The notes: generated from the sequence alone by a model not told the origin. Numbered from the stretch's first letter, positions 51,469-60,800 are shown. The stretch: DNA of 64,000 bases from Anaerozeibacter quisquiliarum (GCA_051162045.1 JBISDI010000005.1), one strand, 5' to 3'. Numbers and translations are program-made.

Positions 51469-51981
51469 TTAATCTTTAATCTTGGGCGCGAGGATCATAA
51501 TCATGTTGCGCCCCTCGATCAGCGGGCGGCGCTCCACTACGCCCAGGTCCTTGAGCCGCTCGGCAAAGTCCTTCATGACCTCCAGACCGATTTCGGAATG
51601 GGTGATCTGACGCCCGCGGAAGCGGATCGTCACCTTCACTTTGTCGCCGTCCTGCAGGAACTTGACCGCGTTGCGGAACTTCACGTCCACATCGTGATCC
51701 TCGATCGTGGCGGACAGGCGAACCTCCTTGAGGGTGATGATCTTTTGATTCTTGCGAATCTCCCGTTCGTGCTTGGACTGCTCGAAGCGATACTTGCCGT
51801 AGTCCATCAGCTTGCAGACGGGCGGCTTGGCCTGCGGCGCAATCTTGACCAGGTCAAGACTGCGTTCTTCGGCCAGCGCTATGGCCTGATGCGTAGGCAT
51901 CACCCCCAGCTGCTCGCCGTCCTCGGCGACCAAGCGTACCTCGCGGTCACGGATTTCCTGGTTAATCATCAGATCGTTGAT
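51469..51981 (-). CDS. infC: Translation initiation factor IF-3, probably from an ATC start
   Basis: About 170 residues. The N-terminal domain contains INQEIRDREVRLVAEDGEQL and the C-terminal domain IRFRGRQITHSEIGLEVMKD. The first in-frame ATG (51969) is 21 bases from the only ribosome binding site, AGGAGG (51996-51991). An ATC at 51981 is nine bases from it and would add NDL before the ATG. Rare AUU or AUC starts are characteristic of infC because IF-3 discriminates against them, giving autoregulation. If ATG is used, the protein is 166 residues. Confidence 0.92.
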   Translation of the reverse strand: MNDLMINQEIRDREVRLVAEDGEQLGVMPTHQAIALAEERSLDLVKIAPQAKPPVCKLMDYGKYRFEQSKHEREIRKNQKIITLKEVRLSATIEDHDVDVKFRNAVKFLQDGDKVKVTIRFRGRQITHSEIGLEVMKDFAERLKDLGVVERRPLIEGRNMIMILAPKIKD

Positions 51982-52013
51982 ACCGATACACCTCCTGAAA
52001 TTCAGTCTGTTGG

Positions 52014-52130
52014 GACAAAAGAAATAAGCGGCGCAGTACGGCCGCTCTCACGCATAGGGAACCATGGTTCCTATGACAAACCCGCGCTGGCGTTGCCGCC
52101 GGGTGAGAAGCGGTTGCTCCTGCTTTACCA
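52014..52130 (-). promoter_or_regulatory. L20-type ribosomal leader with attenuator upstream of infC
   Basis: The leader between promoter and infC folds into several stems (for example CATAGGAACC/GGTTCCCTATG) and ends in AGCGGC (52046-52041) pairing with GCCGCT (52032-52027), followed by TTATTTCTTTTG. The position and the CACCCGGCGGCAACGCC region resemble the L20 leader of Firmicutes, by which L20 induces termination. Confidence 0.7.
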
Positions 52131-52134
52131 AATC

Positions 52135-52164
52135 AGTATAGCACGCGCAGCGCGGGGACGTCAA
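52135..52164 (-). promoter_or_regulatory. Promoter of infC-rpmI-rplT
   Basis: On the minus strand TTGACG (52164-52159), 18 bp, TATACT (52140-52135), 31 bases after the stop of the upstream gene. Confidence 0.8.
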
Positions 52165-52194
52165 GGCGTGGGCAAGATTTTACATCGGGATGGC

Positions 52195-54939
52195 CTATGA
52201 ACCGAGGCGCGCGGCTCGGCCTTTGCGCCGGCGCCCAATCAACCCCAGCGCGACGGCGCACGAAAGGCCCAGCGCGCTCAGCGCGAGGCCGGGCTTCATC
52301 CATGGGTTTTCATACGTCAACACCACGTGATGCGCGCCTGCTTTGAGCGGCAGCGCCATGGTGAGGCCGCTGGAATGGTCGAGCGCGGCGGCCTGACCGT
52401 CCACGGTGGCGCGCCATCCGTCCGACCAGGGGATGGCCAGCGCCAGTACCCGGCCGCTCGAGAAGTTCACATCGCCCTCGACGCGGTCGTTGCCCACGCG
52501 CACGAGCGTCATCGACTCCCGTTTGAGCGCGGCCGCCTGCGCGTTCAGGCCGTCCATCGGCAGACAGTAGAGCTCGATGTCATCGAGGCGCACCGTGCCC
52601 TTCTCGGGAAAGCGCAGCGTGGCCTTGTCGAGCACGCCCTCGCGGTAGCCCAGGTTGACCATGTAGTTGGTCGCGCCGTAGTGGTACTGATAGCTGTCTG
52701 AACAGGCGTGGACCTCTTTTTCAAAGCCATCGCCCGCAACCGAAATCGCGATGATGTCGTAAGGCGCGCCGGAGATGTCGAGACCCTTAAGCCGCAGGTA
52801 GGTCTCGCAGCCCGGCGCGGACCCAAACGACAGCGTCATCTCCGCGCCCGCCTCGCGCACGTCGAGCACACCGTCCCGCCACGATATGCCGTCCGAGCAG
52901 GCAAACGAATAGGGAATCCGCACGCGCCGGTCGATGGGCGTCGCCTGCGCAAGCGAAAAGGGCGGCGGGCTTTCGAGGATCGCCGCGCTCATGAGCGCCT
53001 GCTGCTTGCCGAGCGCGTCCAGCTTGTCGTACGCCGCGCGGGAAAGATAAAGCGGCGTGCTGTACGACAGCCCCGGCGCGGCCGCGTTCTCGTAGACGGC
53101 ATGGCGTTCGTCCTCGGATATTTTCAAAAAACCGTAGGGCGGCAGCTGCTTGGAATCGGCATCGGTCGCAAAGTACTTCACGCCCATCACGTCGAGCAGC
53201 GCGGCGCGCCCGTCGAAACCGGTGGTATAATGCAGCACGACGCGGCCGCTGTCCTCGAGCTCGCCCAGAGGCTCCAGGTTATCGGCGTTCTGGATGCTCA
53301 GGTAGCAGGCCGTGGGATAGAAACCGAGCATGATCGATTCGTTGCGCACCGACAGCTCGTGCCCGGGCACCTCGGTTCGGAAGAAGTGCGTCCCGTCGGG
53401 AGCCGGGGCGGAGGACGCGGGCGAGGACGCGACGACGGCGTCCGCCTTGCCCGCCGGCAGCAACTGCCCGCCCTGATAGCGCCAATAGGCGTACAGGGTC
53501 TCGTTCAGCGCAAGGTTCATGACGACCGCGGCCAGCGCCACCGCGGCGGGCGCCCATTTATACACACGGCGCTTGGGCGCGCCGAAATACAAAAGCGCAA
53601 AGCACAGCGCGGCGAACGCGAGGCCGACCACGGCAATGTAGGCGTAGTACGCCGTCTTGCTCGTCAGATCCTTGCTGCGCACCAGGGTATAGACGAAGCC
53701 CAGGAACAGCAAGGCCGTCGTGCCGATCAGCAGCGCTTTCCCCCGCGCGGACGCCTTCAGCGGCGCGTCGAGGCCGAAAGCCAACGCGCAGGAGAACAGA
53801 AAGGACAGCAGGAACACCGAGCGCGGCGAGATGTAGCTGAAGCCGTTGAGCGCATAGGAAGGGAAGGGTACGAGCAGGTAGAGGGCGACCGGCACGGCGA
53901 TCGCCCGCAAGCCATAGCGCTTGCACGACTGCCGATCGAGCATCAGCGCCATGGCCGCCCAGAGCGCCCAGATCGCGACCGTTTCAAAGTAAGCGTTGAG
54001 CGGGAAGGCCAGGCACGAGAGATGGGAGGCGTATTCCTGCGGCGAATAAAACCACAGGTTCAGCGCGAGCGGCCCGGGGACCCGCGCCGAATGCAGAAAG
54101 CCATAGATGCTCGGGAGCAGCACCGCGCCCGCGACGGCGATGCCCAGCGCATAGCGGAGCAGCGCGCGGCCGACGGCGCGGGGAAGGGCGCGCGCCCGCT
54201 CGCCGCGCGCGTGCGTCCGGAAGAAGCGCAGCAGCGCGTAGCCGAACAGGAACAGGCTGATCATGTACAGAAAATAGAACGAGCTCATCGCGAGCCAGGC
54301 GACCGAGGCGACGAACAGCGCGCCCTTGCCGCGCTTCGTCAGCCGTTCATAGCCCAACAAAACCAGCGGCAGGTACATCGCGGCGTTCAGGAAGTTTTGA
54401 TGCTTGAGCGTGTTTCGGTTGACGAAGGCGCAAAAGGCGTAGGACAGCGCCGCGATGACCGCGTGGCTGCGCCGCGCGCCCATGTGCCGCAGATACATGT
54501 AGAGGAACAGCCCGCTCAAAAACTGGCGCAGGTAGACGCACAGCGTGAACAGCAACTCCATGTCGTCGACGGGGAGCAGCGCGGCTGGCAGCAGCAGGGG
54601 ATCGGCGAAGCCATAGAAATTGAGCGTGGAAATGACGTCGCCACCCAGCCCGATGGTAAAGCTGAACTGGTCAAAATCGATGCGCCCGGCGGCCAGGCCG
54701 GCCAAAAAACGGCGCACGGCTCGCACAAAGTACGCCGTGGCCGGATAGTATTCGCCGCTCGAGTCGAATTGCCACAGGATGGAGCGCCCGCCGATCAGCA
54801 CAATCGCGCGGGTGAGCAGCGACAGGCAGCAAAAGCCCAGTGCGTAAAACCCGATCGCAGCCAGGCATCGTCCGGCCGCCGGCAAGCGCGCGTATTGCGC
54901 GGCCGCATGTTTCACCCATCGATGGATGCGAATCGCCAC
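52195..54939 (-). CDS. YfhO family membrane protein (GT-C-type, possible glycosyltransferase)
   Basis: 914 residues. The N-terminal two thirds contain about 12 membrane spans and a large loop after the first span (WQFDSSGEYYPATAYFVRAV, with acidic residues as in GT-C glycosyltransferases). The C-terminal part is a predicted external beta-rich domain ending in the family hallmark IPWSDGWRATVDGQAA, then a last span and a basic tail. YfhO of Bacillus glycosylates lipoteichoic acid; a similar wall-polymer role is inferred. The GTG at 54939 follows GGGAGG at seven bases. Confidence 0.9.
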   Translation of the reverse strand: MAIRIHRWVKHAAAQYARLPAAGRCLAAIGFYALGFCCLSLLTRAIVLIGGRSILWQFDSSGEYYPATAYFVRAVRRFLAGLAAGRIDFDQFSFTIGLGGDVISTLNFYGFADPLLLPAALLPVDDMELLFTLCVYLRQFLSGLFLYMYLRHMGARRSHAVIAALSYAFCAFVNRNTLKHQNFLNAAMYLPLVLLGYERLTKRGKGALFVASVAWLAMSSFYFLYMISLFLFGYALLRFFRTHARGERARALPRAVGRALLRYALGIAVAGAVLLPSIYGFLHSARVPGPLALNLWFYSPQEYASHLSCLAFPLNAYFETVAIWALWAAMALMLDRQSCKRYGLRAIAVPVALYLLVPFPSYALNGFSYISPRSVFLLSFLFSCALAFGLDAPLKASARGKALLIGTTALLFLGFVYTLVRSKDLTSKTAYYAYIAVVGLAFAALCFALLYFGAPKRRVYKWAPAAVALAAVVMNLALNETLYAYWRYQGGQLLPAGKADAVVASSPASSAPAPDGTHFFRTEVPGHELSVRNESIMLGFYPTACYLSIQNADNLEPLGELEDSGRVVLHYTTGFDGRAALLDVMGVKYFATDADSKQLPPYGFLKISEDERHAVYENAAAPGLSYSTPLYLSRAAYDKLDALGKQQALMSAAILESPPPFSLAQATPIDRRVRIPYSFACSDGISWRDGVLDVREAGAEMTLSFGSAPGCETYLRLKGLDISGAPYDIIAISVAGDGFEKEVHACSDSYQYHYGATNYMVNLGYREGVLDKATLRFPEKGTVRLDDIELYCLPMDGLNAQAAALKRESMTLVRVGNDRVEGDVNFSSGRVLALAIPWSDGWRATVDGQAAALDHSSGLTMALPLKAGAHHVVLTYENPWMKPGLALSALGLSCAVALGLIGRRRKGRAARLGS

Positions 54940-55005
54940 AGGATTGCCTCCCGTTTGTATGGGTTTGTACGGGCGATTATAACATGCGGCGTGCGCAAAT
55001 GCAAC

Positions 55006-55911
55006 CTACGCGCCCAACTTCTGAAAGCCGTACTCCATCAGCTTCCTGGTGTCGATCCATTTCTCGGGCTTGGTCTGCGCGCTGTGCAGCACCACCGAGA
55101 TCAGCGTATGCCCGCCCTTGGCGGCCGCGCCCACGAAGCACTGGCCCGAGGAGACTGAATAGCCGGTCTTGACGCCGAAGGCCGGCGCATAGTAGTAGTC
55201 GCTGTCCTTATCGAGGATGGCGTAGCCATTGGTCAGCTTGAGCGCGCCGCGGCGCGCGGTGGGCTTCATCGTATGGCTGCGCGTCTCGATAATCCTGCGG
55301 CAGGTCGCGTTTTGGAGCACCTCGCGCGTGATGCGCGCGAGGTCGCGGGCGCTCGAGTAGTGACCGTCGGCCGGGAAGCCGTGGGGGTTGACAAAGTGGG
55401 TGTTCTCAAGCCCCATCTTTTCGGCGCGCGCGTTCATCGCCGCCACGAAGTTATTCACGCTGCCCGACACGATCGTGCCGATTGCGTTGGCCGCGTCGTT
55501 GCCCGACTTGATCGTCAGAGCGTGGAGCAGGTCGCGCATCGGCATTTTTTCGCCCGGATAGACGGGCGTGAGCGACGAGCCGACGGGCGCCTTGCCCGCG
55601 GATTCGGGCAGGATGACCACCTTGTCCAACCCGCCGTGCTCCACCGCCAGCAGCAGCGTCATCAGCTTGGTGGTGCTGGCCGGCGCGCGGCGCTGATCGG
55701 CGTTTTTTTCAAACAGCGCCTTGCCGGTGTCTGCGTCGATCACGATCGCGGCCTTGGCCGTGAGATTCGGCGGCGTGGCCTCGGCCCGCGCAACCTGTTC
55801 ACCCATCGGGAAGGGGAGGGGCGTCGTGGAGGCGGGCGCGGGCGCGGCCGACCAAGCGCTGGCTGCGATCGACAGCGCCAGCAATGCCGCGAAGAAAACT
55901 TTGCGTCTCAT
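55006..55911 (-). CDS. D-alanyl-D-alanine carboxypeptidase (S11, DacF-like)
   Basis: 301 residues with signal peptide MRRKVFFAALLALSIAAS. All three penicillin-binding motifs are present: STTK (SxxK, about residue 80), SGN in IKSGNDAANAIG, and KTG in FGVKTGYSVSSGQ. It lacks the C-terminal PBP5 domain and amphipathic anchor of longer homologues. It trims D-Ala from peptidoglycan peptides. The ATG at 55911 follows GGAGGTGA; a TTG at 55914 is less likely. Confidence 0.95.
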   Translation of the reverse strand: MRRKVFFAALLALSIAASAWSAAPAPASTTPLPFPMGEQVARAEATPPNLTAKAAIVIDADTGKALFEKNADQRRAPASTTKLMTLLLAVEHGGLDKVVILPESAGKAPVGSSLTPVYPGEKMPMRDLLHALTIKSGNDAANAIGTIVSGSVNNFVAAMNARAEKMGLENTHFVNPHGFPADGHYSSARDLARITREVLQNATCRRIIETRSHTMKPTARRGALKLTNGYAILDKDSDYYYAPAFGVKTGYSVSSGQCFVGAAAKGGHTLISVVLHSAQTKPEKWIDTRKLMEYGFQKLGA

Positions 55912-56002
55912 CAATACGTCACCTCCGTGTACGCCACTTGTGACGGACGCGGAGGTGATTTGGATGCCATATCGGTTGGTGGGAACTATTTGAAAAAGCG
56001 CT

Positions 56003-56578
56003 TTACAGTTGCGCCTGCACCTCGGCTTCGCAGGCTTTCATGGCTTCGAGCGTGCGCTCCATCAGCTCCTCGAGCGACCAGCCGAGCTGCTGCGCGCCCT
56101 GCAGGATGATGTCGCGCGAGCAGCCGGCGGCGAACTTCTTGTCCTTGAACTTCTTCTTGATGCTCGAGACCTCCATGTCCATGACCGACTTCGACGGCCG
56201 CATCAGCGCAGCGGCTCCGATCAGGCCGGTCAGCTCGTCGACGGCGAACAGCACCTTCTCCATGGGGTGGACGGGCGCGACATCGCTCACGATGCCGTAG
56301 CCGTGGCTGACCACCGCGCGGATGAATTCGTCCTCGGCGCCGATCTCGCGGAGCAGCTCCGGCGCTTTGCGGCAGTGCTGATCGGGGTAGCGCCCGAAAT
56401 CGACGTCGTGCAAAAGGCCCACCAGCGCCCAGAAATCGGCCTCGCCCAAATGGCCCATCGTGCCCGCGAAGTGGCGCATCACGCCCTCGAGCGTCAGCGC
56501 GTGCGCAAGGTGGAACGGTTGGTCGTTGTAGCGCTTGAACAGCTCAAGCGCCTGGTCGCGCGTGATCTTCGTCGTCAT
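56003..56578 (-). CDS. HD domain hydrolase (HDIG-like)
   Basis: 191 residues. The HD metal-binding motif is GLLHDVDFGRYPDQH (about residue 55), with an earlier histidine in HLAHALTLEGVMRHFA and later VVSHGYG. The fold is that of small phosphohydrolases acting on nucleotides or other phosphate esters. No more precise function can be read. It lies between cobO and the carboxypeptidase gene and is probably in their operon. Confidence 0.87.
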   Translation of the reverse strand: MTTKITRDQALELFKRYNDQPFHLAHALTLEGVMRHFAGTMGHLGEADFWALVGLLHDVDFGRYPDQHCRKAPELLREIGAEDEFIRAVVSHGYGIVSDVAPVHPMEKVLFAVDELTGLIGAAALMRPSKSVMDMEVSSIKKKFKDKKFAAGCSRDIILQGAQQLGWSLEELMERTLEAMKACEAEVQAQL

Positions 56579-56598
56579 CGGTTCAATCTCCTCCGGCG

Positions 56599-57147
56599 TC
56601 AGTATTCAATCCCGCGGCGTGCGGGGATCCCCTCGGTGTAAGGGTGCTTGACCATGCGCATTTCGGTCACATAGTCCGCCTTGGCGATCAGCGCGGGCGA
56701 CGCGTTCCGGCCGGTCAGGACCAGCTCGACGCCCTTGTGCTTGTGGCCGATCAGGTAGCTAAGCTGCGCTTCGTCGATCGCGCCCTCGCGGACCGCGCCC
56801 AGCACCTCGTCCAGGATCACGAGGCCGCAGAGCGCGCCCTCGCTTGCCTCGCTGGCCTCGCTTGCCTCGCAGGCCTCGTCGAACAGCGCCTGCTGCGCCT
56901 CGCTCCACCGCGCCTTTTCTTCGGCGTCCATGTCCCATGCGAACTTGTGCGTGTCGATCTGCGCCCGCTTAAGTGTCACGCCGGGCAGCAGTTTAAGCGC
57001 CTTGAGTTCGCCCGACGGCTCGGTTTTGCAGAACTGGAATATGTTGACCGCGAGGCCGCTCCCCGCCGCGCGCAGCGCCATGCCCATTGCGCAGCTGGTC
57101 TTGCCCTTGCCGTCGCCCGTGTAGATGTGCGTCAGGCCCTTTTTCAT
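56599..57147 (-). CDS. cobO: Cob(I)alamin adenosyltransferase (CobO/BtuR type)
   Basis: 182 residues. The ATP-binding loop is YTGDGKGKTSCAMGMALRAA near residue 8, and the family segments VNIFQFCKT, LVILDEVLGAV and VLTGRNASPALI follow. It adenosylates corrinoids, which links to the cobalamin-dependent metH in this window. A short in-frame tandem repeat (SEASEASE region, 56845-56880) is unusual in this family and lies in a surface-type loop. The ATG at 57147 was chosen over an upstream start at 57177. Confidence 0.93.
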   Translation of the reverse strand: MKKGLTHIYTGDGKGKTSCAMGMALRAAGSGLAVNIFQFCKTEPSGELKALKLLPGVTLKRAQIDTHKFAWDMDAEEKARWSEAQQALFDEACEASEASEASEGALCGLVILDEVLGAVREGAIDEAQLSYLIGHKHKGVELVLTGRNASPALIAKADYVTEMRMVKHPYTEGIPARRGIEY

Positions 57148-57179
57148 GATCGCACCCGCCCTTCCGGCATGATGCAAAT

Positions 57180-57208
57180 ATTGTACAGCGAGATTGCGAT
57201 ATTGGCAA
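57180..57208 (-). promoter_or_regulatory. Promoter of the cobO gene group
   Basis: On the minus strand TTGCCA (57208-57203), 17 bp, TACAAT (57185-57180). No cobalamin riboswitch is visible in the short leader. Confidence 0.7.
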
Positions 57209-57397
57209 CCGCAATTTGTCGGCCTATGGCTCCAGTTCCCTTATGTTCGGATCGCGCAAAACAGACGAGCCGGCGGCGAGCCCGACCGCCGTCGTCCCCA
57301 CGAAGCAGCCCGCAAACCCGCAAAGCGCGCCCGACGCCGAAGCAAGAGTTGAACGATGCGAAAGTAAGCATGAAAGCGACGCACAAGTTTTTATCGC
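57209..57397. other. Divergent intergenic stretch without supported gene
   Basis: The gene-free interval between cobO and helD is 312 bases and includes the two promoters. The middle part holds only open frames without ribosome binding sites; nothing else is recognised. Confidence 0.4.
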
Positions 57398-57426
57398 TTG
57401 GCAAAATGGGCGCGTTGTGGTAAGAT
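57398..57426 (+). promoter_or_regulatory. Promoter of helD
   Basis: TTGGCA (57398-57403), 17 bp, TAAGAT (57421-57426). Confidence 0.75.
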
Positions 57427-57459
57427 ATACGTCCATTTTGCGAAGAGGGGGCGAGGGGG

Positions 57460-59682
57460 ATGGCGTTGCCTGCGCATCCGGAAGCGGCGTATGAGGCGTT
57501 GAAACTCACCGATACGCTTGCGCTGATCGAGCGGGAGCAAGGCGTCGCCGAGCGCGAGCGCGAAGGGGCGCTCCAAGCGCTCGCGGCGGCGCGCGCGGAC
57601 GATCCCGACCATGTCCCGGTGCGCGAGCAGCTGTACGCGGCGTCGCTCGACGCCATCGCGCGGCTCGCGCGCTCGCGGCTGTCGCCCTATTTCACGCGCG
57701 TGGACTTCGTGCCCGTGGGCGGCGCGCCCGAGACCCATTACATCGGCCGAACGGGCGTGCTCGACACGCGTACGCTCGAGGCCGCCGTGATCGACTGGCG
57801 CGCGCCGGTCGCCAACCTGTACTACAGCGGCCAGCTGGGCGCGGTCAGCTACGAAGCGCCCGACGGGCGGGTGGAGGGCGAGCTGCGCCTTAAGCGCCAG
57901 CTCACGGTCAAGGACGGCCGGCTCGAGGCCATTTTTGACACCGACCTGGTCTCGCGCGATCAATTCCTGCAGTCGGTGCTGGGCGCGATGGCTTCCGACC
58001 GGCTCAAGGAGATCGTGACCACGATCCAGGCCGAGCAGAACTATGTGATCCGCTACCCGCTGGGAAGCTCGCTGATCGTGCAGGGGGTGGCGGGCTCGGG
58101 CAAGACCACGATCGCGCTGCACCGCATCGCCTATCTGTTGTATGCGTTCGATCGGCAGATTCGGCCCGAGCAGATGCTGATCCTCGCGCCCAACCCGCTG
58201 TTCCTGAGCTTCATATCGGGCGTGCTGCCGGACCTCGGCGTGGAGCGCGTGAAGCAAGGCACCTTTTTGCAGCTGATGCGCGACTGGCTGGGCAGGAAGA
58301 TGCCGCGCGTCGACGCGCGCGACCGCACCGAGCACATGGCGGGGCTTCCCGCGGACGAATACGAGCGGCTGCGCGGCATCTACCAATTCAAGGGCTCGCT
58401 TGAGTTGTTTAAGCGGCTCGAAGCATGGCTTGCCGATTACGAGGCCTCGTTCGCGCGGGGCGCGATCGACTTTGGGCCGGTTCGGCTGTACGACGAGGCC
58501 GAGCTTCGGCAGTTCCTGCTGGTGGATGAAAAGCCTTTCCCGATGGAGCGGCGGCTGATGGAGTTCAAGAAGCCGCTGACGGCGCGCGCGAAGGCGGCGG
58601 CGCGGCGGCTCGCGCAATGGATGGAGGCCGAATGCGACAAGCGGCTCGAACGAATGATCGTGGCCGAGCGCGACCCGGCTGCGCTGGCCGCGCGCCGCGC
58701 GCAGCTGGTCTCAAGCCGCGACGCGCGCATTCGTGAGGTGCGCGACCGGGTGGCCCCGTTCGTCAGGGACCGGCTCAAGGGGATGCCGTCGCTTGAGCCG
58801 GTCGAGTGCTACCGGTTATTTTTGGAATCACTGCTTCCGGAGGCGGACGGGTCGGCCGCGCGAGCCGCCGCCCGGCACACGCTCGGCCGCCTCGAGGCCG
58901 GGCGGCCGCTTGAACCGGAGGACGTGGCCCCGGTAGCGCTGATCGCGCACCGGCTGACGGTTACCGAGCGCGGCGCGTTCCGGCACGTCGTGGCGGACGA
59001 GGCGCAGGATTTCAGCGCGCTTGAATTCATGCTGCTGACGCGCTATGCCCCGATGGCCAGCCTGACCGTGGTGGGCGACCTGATGCAGGGCGTGCAGTCG
59101 TTCCGGGGCCTGAACGACTGGGCGGTGCTCAAGGAGCAGGTGTTCGGCGGCCGCGCCGCGCTGCACCGGTTGCTCACCAGCTACCGCAGCACCGTGGAGA
59201 TCATGGAGGTGGCGTTCAAGGTGGCCGCGCGCCATCCCGCGCCGGGCCAGCAGGGCGCGCGTCCGGTGCTGCGCCACGGGGAACCGGTGCAATTTGAGCG
59301 TTTCGAAACCGACGCGCGGCAGGCGCATCTTATCGCGGAGATCGCGCGGGCGTGGAAGGCGGAAGGCTGCGGCTCGATCGCGGTGGTGGCGCGCGGGGCC
59401 GGAGGACTTCCGGGGCTGCTCAAGCGGCTGCCGCCGGAACTGAACGCGCGGCTGCTCGACGTCGAGGCGAGCGACTACGAGCCGGGCGTGCTGCTGTGTT
59501 CGGCCGGCGCGGCCAAGGGCTTCGAGTTCGACGGCGTGATCCTCGCCGACGCCGGCGCGCTGGCCTTTGGCGACGATCCCCCGAGCGCCAAGTTGCTCTA
59601 TGTGGCGCTGACGCGGGCGCTGCATCGGTTGGCGGTGCTGTATAGAAAAGAGATGAGTCCGCTGCTGGGCGGTAAGCAATAG
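57460..59682 (+). CDS. helD: HelD-like UvrD/PcrA superfamily helicase (RNA polymerase recycling)
   Basis: 740 residues. An N-terminal coiled coil (about 10-70) and the HelD-specific IDWRAPVANLYYSGQLG (about 108-124) precede a superfamily 1 motor. Walker A is QGVAGSGKTTIALHRIAYLL (about 207-226), the DEXX box is VADEAQDFSALE, and GDLMQGVQSFRG and LLTSYRST are further helicase motifs. The last motif is LLYVALTRALHRL. HelD removes stalled RNA polymerase from DNA in Gram-positive bacteria; some versions aid rifampicin resistance. GAGGGGG precedes the ATG. The gene is alone in its unit. Confidence 0.93.
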   Translation: MALPAHPEAAYEALKLTDTLALIEREQGVAEREREGALQALAAARADDPDHVPVREQLYAASLDAIARLARSRLSPYFTRVDFVPVGGAPETHYIGRTGVLDTRTLEAAVIDWRAPVANLYYSGQLGAVSYEAPDGRVEGELRLKRQLTVKDGRLEAIFDTDLVSRDQFLQSVLGAMASDRLKEIVTTIQAEQNYVIRYPLGSSLIVQGVAGSGKTTIALHRIAYLLYAFDRQIRPEQMLILAPNPLFLSFISGVLPDLGVERVKQGTFLQLMRDWLGRKMPRVDARDRTEHMAGLPADEYERLRGIYQFKGSLELFKRLEAWLADYEASFARGAIDFGPVRLYDEAELRQFLLVDEKPFPMERRLMEFKKPLTARAKAAARRLAQWMEAECDKRLERMIVAERDPAALAARRAQLVSSRDARIREVRDRVAPFVRDRLKGMPSLEPVECYRLFLESLLPEADGSAARAAARHTLGRLEAGRPLEPEDVAPVALIAHRLTVTERGAFRHVVADEAQDFSALEFMLLTRYAPMASLTVVGDLMQGVQSFRGLNDWAVLKEQVFGGRAALHRLLTSYRSTVEIMEVAFKVAARHPAPGQQGARPVLRHGEPVQFERFETDARQAHLIAEIARAWKAEGCGSIAVVARGAGGLPGLLKRLPPELNARLLDVEASDYEPGVLLCSAGAAKGFEFDGVILADAGALAFGDDPPSAKLLYVALTRALHRLAVLYRKEMSPLLGGKQ

Positions 59683-59929
59683 CGCGAGGGTGGGCGGCAA
59701 TGGGCGCGTCTTGGCGGCCGCTTCGCATGCGCCCTCCGTTTAATGCGCTGGCGCGCGTTTGTGTGGTATCCCCCTCAACCGTCAAGAACATCAAAACGGC
59801 GCGAGCAAAAATCCAGGCATCGCAACGCGTATAATGCTGTGCGGCGGGCTGGGCATCGCGCTGATCGAGTTCTTTGACACAGAGGCATTTCGATCCCCTG
59901 AGCAAGATCCGGCAGAGGGGAAACTTGTC

Positions 59930-59966
59930 CCAAAATATGGTGGCGCTGCCGAAGGGCGGCGCCACC
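59930..59966 (-). terminator. Terminator of the amino acid kinase gene
   Basis: On the minus strand GGTGGCGC (59966-59959) pairs with GCGCCACC (59946-59939), stem extended imperfectly toward a CTTCGG-type loop, followed by ATATTTTGG. The remaining 59683-59929 region shows no gene. Confidence 0.8.
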
Positions 59967-59972
59967 GTTGCT

Positions 59973-60800
59973 TTAATCCCGCGCGATGCCGATGCGCGTT
60001 TGCGGGGCCCCGCCGCCGATCAGATCGGCTATCGGGTAGCGGGCGTGGCCGATGATGACCGTCGCGCCGTGCAGCGCGGGCTTCATCGCGAATTCCAGCT
60101 TGGCGCGCGCGCCGTTTGCACCCGCGCGGCTCGCGCCCACGCACTTCTCCTTGAGCGCGTCGATCCGCTTGACCAGCGTGTCGGCGTCCGGGCAGATAAC
60201 CTCCCGGACCAGCGTGGACGGGTCCTGCGCGTCGAAGTAGATGCCCTCGGTGGAGGACAGGATCACGAGGTAGCGCGCCTGCACCAGCTCGCACAGCACC
60301 GCGGCGGTCTCGTCGTTGTCCACGCATTCCACGATGTCCTCCTGCTTTTCGCGCAGCGCGAACAGCTCCATCTTGCGGATTTCCTCATCCGACACCGTGT
60401 CGTTGTAGTTGACGATCGGCACTGCGTTTTGCTCGGCGGCGCGCAGCATCAGCCGCTTGATCGCCTCGCGCTTGACCGGGTTGTTGAAGTGCTGGTGCTC
60501 GAGCAGCACCTGCCGAAGCGAATACTCCGGCCGCGCAAATTGGCGGTAGTTATTCATCAGGATGGTTTGGCCCTGCGCGCAGTAGTCGGCCTTGATCTCT
60601 TCCTTGTCGCCGGAGAGCTCCCGGCCCGTGCGCTGCATGTAGTCGAGCCGTCCGATCTCCGCCGCGCCGCTGGTCACCCAGATCATGCCCGGGCGCAGCG
60701 CCTCGGCCACCTGCGAGATGACGTTGTAGTCGATCGCGCGCTTATCCGAGCGGATCATCGCCATCGAACCGATCTTGCCTACGATTTCGATCTTGTTCAT
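59973..60800 (-). CDS. Amino acid kinase family protein, glutamate 5-kinase-like but diverged
   Basis: 275 residues with the amino acid kinase fold. The N-terminal strand-loop is IEIVGKIGSMAMI (compare KVGS of ProB), then IWVTSGAAEIG, IVNYNDTVSDEEI, VDNDETAAVLCELVQARYLV and ILSSTEGIYF follow the ProB order. The C-terminal PUA domain of ProB is absent and no proA lies nearby, so a proline role is doubtful. It may phosphorylate another carboxylate or act as a sensor. The ATG at 60800 was preferred over a start at 60851; a TATAAT lies at 60836-60831 on the minus strand. Confidence 0.78.
   Translation of the reverse strand: MNKIEIVGKIGSMAMIRSDKRAIDYNVISQVAEALRPGMIWVTSGAAEIGRLDYMQRTGRELSGDKEEIKADYCAQGQTILMNNYRQFARPEYSLRQVLLEHQHFNNPVKREAIKRLMLRAAEQNAVPIVNYNDTVSDEEIRKMELFALREKQEDIVECVDNDETAAVLCELVQARYLVILSSTEGIYFDAQDPSTLVREVICPDADTLVKRIDALKEKCVGASRAGANGARAKLEFAMKPALHGATVIIGHARYPIADLIGGGAPQTRIGIARD

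Noticed and set aside
57224..57436. Possible 70-residue minus-strand protein with a hydrophobic glycine-rich middle
   Set aside because: No ribosome binding site and no recognisable family; it also overlaps the helD promoter.
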